Positions 61,801 to 64,000 of a stretch of 64,000 nt of DNA are shown in pieces. Source of the stretch: Enchytraeus crypticus. Taxonomy: Eukaryota > Annelida > Clitellata > Enchytraeida > Enchytraeidae. Both the position numbers and the translations under genes were made by a program. The notes beneath the pieces are model-generated. The model was given only the letters and a program-made list of their open reading frames with translations, did no database searches and was not told the origin of the DNA. The stretch is taken from NCBI GenBank assembly GCA_905160935.1, contig CAJHZI010000382.1:718501-782500 (forward strand). Direction: 5' to 3'. Positions within the stretch are counted from its first letter, which is position 1; each line of letters starts with the position of its first letter.

Positions 61801-63993
61801 TAATAAATATTTAAATATCCAATTAATATTTTTCTGAAGAAATCTGTAGATTTTTACAATAAATGTGTGAGATTAGTGATATACTAATTAATTATTGATT
61901 GACCGACTGATTGACTGACAAGCCGATTGACGTACTGATCGGCCAAACAAGTAACTAACTAGATGAATGTCTGAATGACTGACTGCTTCACTTATTAGCT
62001 GATTGGCTGGTTGAATGACCAACTAACTGCCCTCTGACTGATAAAACCTGACTGACTAGCACTCTGACTGAGCAGTCTAGACAGGCTGACTAGCACTCTG
62101 ACTGATCAGTCTAGACTGGCTGGCTAGCACTCTGCCTGATCAGTCTAGACTGGTTGACTAGCACTCTGACTGACCAGTCTAGACTGGCTGACTAGCACTC
62201 TGACTGACCAGTCTAGACTGGCTGACTAGCACTCTGACTGATCAGTCTAGACTGGCTGGCTAGCACTCTGACTGACTGTCTGACTAACGTGGCTTGGTAG
62301 GTGATTGAGTTTGATTGGATTGATTGATTGTAGAGTGACGAGGATTCCATACCACTTCATATAATGCTGCTCTTGATGGATGAAGTGTTTGATCTGAAGA
62401 CGCGTAACCAATGGCTACGAAGAAGAATTGTGACTATACTTCAGCAGATAGCTAAGACAATGTTTGGAGATAGTATTAACAGGTATTGCGTGGTCTCTAT
62501 GGTTTTATTTTAATGTTATTATGCAAACGCTGATATATAGTGCAATGATTGGAGGCTTTACTAACAATGAATTATTAACAGTGTTCACATTATAGCATTA
62601 TTAACTGAAATATTAACTGTAGATTCTTCAAAGTACTCTTTGTGAGCAGCGTTAGTGTCATTTAAATTGTAAATGTTCCTCACGTTTTCCTCCCTGACGT
62701 CTTTCACGTACACGTATGTTAACGTTAGCTCTCTATTGTTATGATCTTGATTTATTAGGAGGATCGTAGAGACAGTGATCTATATGAACGTTAGCTCTCT
62801 ATTGTTATGATCTTGATTTGTTAGGAGGATCGTAGAGACAGTGACCTATATGAACGTTAGCTCTCTATTGTTATGATCTTGATTTGTTAGGAGGATCGTG
62901 GAGACAGTGGCCTATATGACGGCGCCCGATCAGATCGCCGAGTACATTCGTCACTTCAGAGACTCTCACTGGCCTAACGGTACGAGGGCCGAAGCTCAGC
63001 CCGAGCGAGATCTGAACACTAAGATGAGATGTAGAGTCGTGTGCAAGTCTAAACTGTACGGGCATTTCTCAGGTTCGTCTATTTATCATGAGCTTTTTGT
63101 CATAAACCTGTAGAGCTAAGTTTAAAGTATGTTTTCCTGCCACAAGTGAACTATCGCAGACAGTCTGGCTGGATTCGCTTCACGACTTCCAGGCCATCAA
63201 GCAAGCGTTCTCAGTAGGCAGTGCACTGAGAGAGGGGAACTTATTACGGATGTCGTCAATATTAACTGATACAGCTATCACTGCAGATAACAAGATATCT
63301 GCAGATCGGCAAGATACTCACCGCGGATCAGATGGTGCGGGTTCAAATCCTGGGCTCGCCCGTCACTGATATCGCTTTCGAGTGAGAAAACTGACGTTAA
63401 CCGTAGCTTTACCAGCTTTATACATGTCAGCTAAGGTGTATTACGAGAAAGTGCGGGAAATTTGAAATTTGAACCTACCGATTACTGCTAGTCTTAAGAA
63501 ACGACTGACGCAGATAAGGCAGTGAAGAGACTTGTAGCCATGTTTTACTTAGACCATTTGATCGTTCACATTCTACGCATGTCAAATGTTGCCGGTACAC
63601 CGATTGTGGCCTTATGCCACTTAATTGCTTGTCCTCTTCGCGCTACTGTGGTATTTAAAATTTAGCTAGACTCTGTAGGAAGTTCATGTATTGATTGATT
63701 TGCTGATGCTAATGAATTAATTACATAAGAACTATATTACCGTACATTTCTGATCGACAGAGGAGCTTCAGCATCTGATCGGATCAGAGACGACCCGGCA
63801 GGGTGTGATGCTTGTCTTCAGCATGTTCCAGCATCGACAGTTCAACCGACGACTTGTCTATGTAGTGCTAGAAGGGCTTCTAGAGACTATCTTCCCAGAT
63901 AACAAATTCGACGAAACCTTCCGGAAGATACATTCCACGTCTCCTAGGGTTGTAGCCGTGAAGAAAGACAAAAAATCGTTTGTAAAGACGTAG
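39221..63993 (+). CDS. SNX13: Sorting nexin 13 (PXA-RGS-PX-nexin C), 24 coding exons
   Basis: Endosome/ER-associated sorting nexin. Exons: 39221-39339, 40608-40713, 41740-41829, 42150-42271, 42745-42860, 43836-43943, 45019-45107, 46980-47063, 47264-47405, 48169-48284, 49215-49314, 50005-50060, 50853-50981, 51474-51578, 51966-52101, 53112-53155, 53541-53640, 54295-54437, 55139-55357, 55990-56157, 61459-61536, 62334-62482, 62891-63072, 63761-63993; 2934 nt, 977 aa, close to the vertebrate length. Order: two hydrophobic segments (residues about 8-24 and 28-46), PXA (about 95-290), RGS (about 375-545), PX (about 580-710) with the phosphoinositide-site motif RRYSDF at 620-625 and PKKK, then nexin C (about 790-950; MLLLMDEVFDLK, NQWLRRR). 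ATG follows an in-frame TAG. All introns are GT-AG except intron 13 (GC-AG). Exon 21 is the least conserved and rests on splice signals and phase. Another small exon in the 5.3-kb intron 20 cannot be excluded. Confidence 0.96.
39460..39790 (+). mobile_element. Decayed retroelement or SINE related to the segment at 45895-46110
   Basis: CTCGTGTTGTGCTCGGGTG, GTAAGAGGCAACTAAG, GAGGAAGGCAATGGGAAACC, GGATAAGGCATAGACTTTGTG, CCAACTTGTTGAT-like. The same blocks in the same order occur at 45895-46110, so this is a shared repeat. SNX13 intron 1. Confidence 0.55.
39790..39830 (+). mobile_element. Terminal scrap of the MPWTC/(GA)n LINE family
   Basis: GAGCCTGCCACTTGGCAGTG then CACTGAAGAGAGAGAGA. In SNX13 intron 1, directly after the composite repeat at 39460-39790. 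Confidence 0.5.
41890..41995 (+). mobile_element. SINE family A, diverged
   Basis: CTGGGCCGGTGGCCTATTGG, TTCAGTAGGTGCATGG, GGTTCAAATCC, CCCATCACTGCC. SNX13 intron 3. Confidence 0.6.
42474..42510. repeat. (TTA)n microsatellite
   Basis: Eleven or so TTA units immediately upstream of a family A SINE. SNX13 intron 4. Confidence 0.9.
42514..42648 (+). mobile_element. tRNA-derived SINE, family A (reference copy)
   Basis: About 135 bp: a tRNA-like head GGCTGGAGCCAATGGCTATG, TTGGTAAGATATTCGACCGC, with a B-box of the form GGTTCAAATC (here GTTTCAAATC), then a fixed body GCCCGTCACTGACATCGCTT, GAGTGAGGAAACTGACGTTA, ending AGCTTTACCAGCTTT-like. It is the commonest repeat here, with more than a dozen recognisable copies in both orientations, all in introns or spacers. 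SNX13 intron 4, preceded by (TTA)n. Confidence 0.88.
43998..44132 (+). mobile_element. SINE family A
   Basis: Full-length copy, GGCTGGGGCCAGTGGCGAAG to CCAGCTTTTA, in SNX13 intron 6, 55 bp after the exon 6 donor. Confidence 0.88.
44663..44907. repeat. Tandem duplication, 136-bp period
   Basis: TGCTTCCAGAGATGTCATGA at 44663 and 44799; about 109 bases of each copy appear identical, separated by 27 bases. SNX13 intron 6, about 110 bp before exon 7. Confidence 0.92.
45355..45422 (+). mobile_element. SINE family A, 3' body only
   Basis: CCCGTCACTGACATTGCTTT, GAGGAAACTGACGTTAACC, TTTACCAGCTTTTA. No head. SNX13 intron 7. Confidence 0.75.
45640..45745 (+). repeat. Diverged copy of the CR1/L2-like LINE tail
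   Basis: Weaker match to the same tail: TTTTTTGCTCTTGGGCTTGA, ATCAGTGATGACAGT, TGCACTCTTATTAGTGTTG. In SNX13 intron 7. Confidence 0.5.
45895..46110 (+). mobile_element. Second copy of the repeat at 39460-39790
   Basis: TTCCCTTGTTGTGTACAGG, GTAAGAGGCGACTAACC, GGATAAGGTATAGCCTTTTG, CCAACTTGTTGATCGATGG. SNX13 intron 7. Confidence 0.55.
46190..46515 (-). mobile_element. LINE C-terminal fragment, RMPDD family
   Basis: Minus-strand frame MERRARLLGHVIRMPDDRYA, then KTAMNWKPSPGKRKKGRPW. Contains an internal ~35-bp direct duplication (AGAACATATTGCGGCAACA twice, near 46224 and 46259). In SNX13 intron 7. Confidence 0.75.
46793..46887. repeat. (CT)n-(AT)n compound microsatellite
   Basis: About 27 bases of CT followed by about 68 of AT. 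SNX13 intron 7, 92 bp before exon 8. Confidence 0.95.
47211..47310. repeat. 63-bp duplication spanning the SNX13 exon 9 acceptor
   Basis: CAATGCTGACGAGTGAATCA at 47211 and at 47274. The second lies in exon 9, ten bases after the acceptor; the first is an intronic copy with TTGTTGACG for TTGCTGACT. An AG (ATATATAG) precedes the first copy too. Confidence 0.88.
47468..47612 (-). mobile_element. SINE family A
   Basis: Inverted copy with a small insertion (TTTACACATTGTACC) at the B-box; the tRNA-like head is followed by a short inverted restart (CCAGTGTCGATGTCGGTAAG at 47604-47623). SNX13 intron 9. Confidence 0.82.
48795..49175 (+). mobile_element. Two (ATG)n-tail retroelement ends, opposed
   Basis: A minus-strand fragment (48795-48945) is followed by a plus-strand one (about 48985-49175) that still reads NDLKNRGLTDDMV, REDWRKSIRF and ends GATGATGATGATG. 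SNX13 intron 10, ending about 40 bp before exon 11. Confidence 0.6.
49490..49780 (-). mobile_element. SINE family C, diverged
   Basis: GTGAAATGATCATCTGTGTG, GATGATATCTGTCTC, CACATGTCTAACTGTGAGGA, then GAATGTCTGAGATTTTACTT and AGACATTC. SNX13 intron 11. Confidence 0.65.
52102..53111. other. SNX13 intron 15: nothing recognised
   Basis: AT-rich. Two similar TTTGCAGATAA acceptor-like strings (about 53051 and 53106) precede exon 16; the second is the one used in my model. No element seen. Confidence 0.5.
53605..53958. repeat. 59-bp minisatellite, 6 units, spanning the SNX13 exon 17 donor
   Basis: Unit ATGCATACACTCTACACTCT, CATATATCAAACACAGGTCA, GTTATACGCTGTAGTTGTC. The first 36 bases of unit 1 are the coding end of exon 17; the donor CACAG|GTCAGT recurs in each unit (53640, 53699, 53758, 53817, 53876, 53935). 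Units 2-6 are intronic. Confidence 0.95.
53995..54182 (+). mobile_element. SINE family C
   Basis: GCTCGATTCCCGGCCGCGCT, GATCTGAGAGTAAAATCTTG, AACATGTAGTGTTAGAAAGT, GATAGATATCAACATAG, ending TGTTTACTTTTTTA. SNX13 intron 17. Confidence 0.8.
54702..54850. repeat. 17-bp minisatellite, about 8-9 units
   Basis: Unit CTATACAATCTATATAT. All three plus-strand frames stay open because the unit lacks stops; it is not a gene. SNX13 intron 18. Confidence 0.92.
54945..55020 (-). mobile_element. (ATG)n-tail retroelement fragment
   Basis: CATCATCGTCGTCTTCCCTT, GCCAGTTTAACTAGGGTC, then GCAATTGCTGGAGCCTAAGCG. SNX13 intron 18. Confidence 0.55.
55545..55975. repeat. Degenerate GATT-rich repeat block
   Basis: Interspersed TTGATTGAT, GATTAACT and TTTATTGATTGA strings without a fixed period. 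It fills SNX13 intron 19 up to the exon 20 acceptor. Confidence 0.6.
56235..56692 (+). mobile_element. LINE C-terminal fragment with (AAT)n tail
   Basis: Frame remnants INASVGDRDWPSAAAYVWNN and LTLDSLRHESDYLAFLRGVK resemble the end of CR1/L2-type ORF2. The tail has AGTAGTCTCGAAGACCGACT, TTCGGCCATGACACTG and ends (AAT)n. A tail relative is at 60505-60560. SNX13 intron 20. Confidence 0.65.
57070..57165 (-). mobile_element. Short 3' end of the MPWTC/(GA)n LINE family
   Basis: CTCTCTCTCAGTGCTC, then ACCTATTGGCAGGTTCATG and TTTCTCTTCAT. In SNX13 intron 20. Confidence 0.6.
57185..57440. other. Part of SNX13 intron 20 without recognised features
   Basis: Single-copy-looking AT-rich sequence between LINE scraps. 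The same holds for most of 59640-60480 and 60570-61140. Confidence 0.45.
57444..57552 (-). mobile_element. 3' end of the MPWTC/(GA)n LINE family with a long CT tract
   Basis: About 55 bases of CT-rich sequence, then TCACTGCTTACCGGCG and CCTCCACTCTTCTCTGTCTT. In SNX13 intron 20. Confidence 0.6.
58027..58168 (-). mobile_element. SINE family A
   Basis: Full-length inverted copy: AAAGCTGGTAAAACTAATG at the left, CGCCACTGGCTCCAGCC at the right. SNX13 intron 20. Confidence 0.87.
58785..59265 (+). mobile_element. LINE 3' fragment, MPWTC/(GA)n family
   Basis: Longer decayed copy: remnants of the block WRRME...ITNEE, RQLINVIISRKKSC, HIIRGDGLLRDVLKGRMHGK and the MPGTC-like end, each with shifts. In SNX13 intron 20. 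Confidence 0.65.
59440..59622 (+). mobile_element. LINE 3' fragment, MPWTC/(GA)n family
   Basis: Terminal copy with VDMKRKAETEK, then YVPWTCQ and AGAGAGAGAGAG. In SNX13 intron 20. Confidence 0.7.
60490..60565 (+). repeat. Tail relative of the LINE fragment at 56235-56692
   Basis: AAAGTAGTCTCGAAATGCAA then TTTCGAATATGACACTTTGTG, parallel to the tail at 56608-56655. SNX13 intron 20. Confidence 0.5.
61145..61240 (-). mobile_element. Short 3' end of the MPWTC/(GA)n LINE family
   Basis: TCTCTCTCGCTGTCTCTCTC, then TTTTCTGCCAAGTCC. SNX13 intron 20, diverged. Confidence 0.45.
62050..62278. repeat. 34-bp minisatellite, about 7 units
   Basis: Unit GCACTCTGACTGATCAGTCT+AGACTGGCTGACTA, with GATCAGTCTAGACTG imperfect dyads. 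SNX13 intron 21, ending 55 bp before the exon 22 acceptor. It grew out of wider GACTGA-rich sequence (61895-62290). Confidence 0.9.
62724..62921. repeat. 66-bp minisatellite, 3 units, spanning the SNX13 exon 23 acceptor
   Basis: Units at 62724, 62790 and 62856, each with GTTAGCTCTCTATTGTTATG, a TTGATTTRTTAG acceptor and the first bases of exon 23 (GAGGATCGTRGAGACAGTG). The third unit is the real junction (exon from 62891). Confidence 0.95.
63303..63424 (+). mobile_element. SINE family A
   Basis: Copy with a damaged 5' head but intact GGTTCAAATCCTGGGCTCGC and GAAAACTGACGTTAACCG. SNX13 intron 23. Confidence 0.85.
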
Positions 63994-64000
63994 CATTGTG

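Overview
The window is AT-rich nuclear DNA from an invertebrate-type animal. It holds three spliced, conserved metazoan genes whose exons I assembled by hand from splice sites, reading frame and recalled family sequences. All three reading frames close across every junction. The introns and spacers are packed with tRNA-derived SINEs, 5'-truncated LINEs, one apparently intact mariner-like DNA transposon, minisatellites and (TA)n, (GA)n, (CT)n and (TTA)n microsatellites. I cannot name the species.

Layout. 1-5797: repeats, mainly an antisense CR1/L2-like LINE. 5798-11993 (+): MBD2/3 methyl-CpG-binding protein, 6 exons, 235 aa. 12.0-15.4 kb: the tail-to-tail spacer, with a 44-nt palindrome and a 1-kb fold-back element. 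15470-36608 (-): mitochondrial methylmalonyl-CoA mutase, 17 exons, 752 aa. 36.6-39.2 kb: the head-to-head spacer, probably a shared divergent promoter region. 39221-63993 (+): sorting nexin 13, 24 coding exons, 977 aa, with its stop codon 7 bases before the window ends.

The three genes are functionally unrelated: chromatin reading of CpG methylation by NuRD, propionate and branched-chain catabolism in mitochondria, and endosome/ER lipid and membrane traffic. I see no sign that they act together. MMUT and SNX13 may share a promoter region, and MBD2/3 and MMUT converge.

The most unusual signal is that minisatellites repeatedly contain the real splice sites. At six exon boundaries in two unrelated genes, the acceptor or donor with a few exon bases lies inside a tandem array, so 2-9 copies of the same splice junction stand in a row (MMUT exons 10, 14 and 15; SNX13 exons 9, 17 and 23). 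Other notable points are a DD37E mariner-like element with perfect 38-bp ends and an uninterrupted transposase frame inside an MMUT intron, a fold-back element that ends 36 bp downstream of the MMUT stop, a GC-AG intron in SNX13, and two SINE families that share a 3' core.
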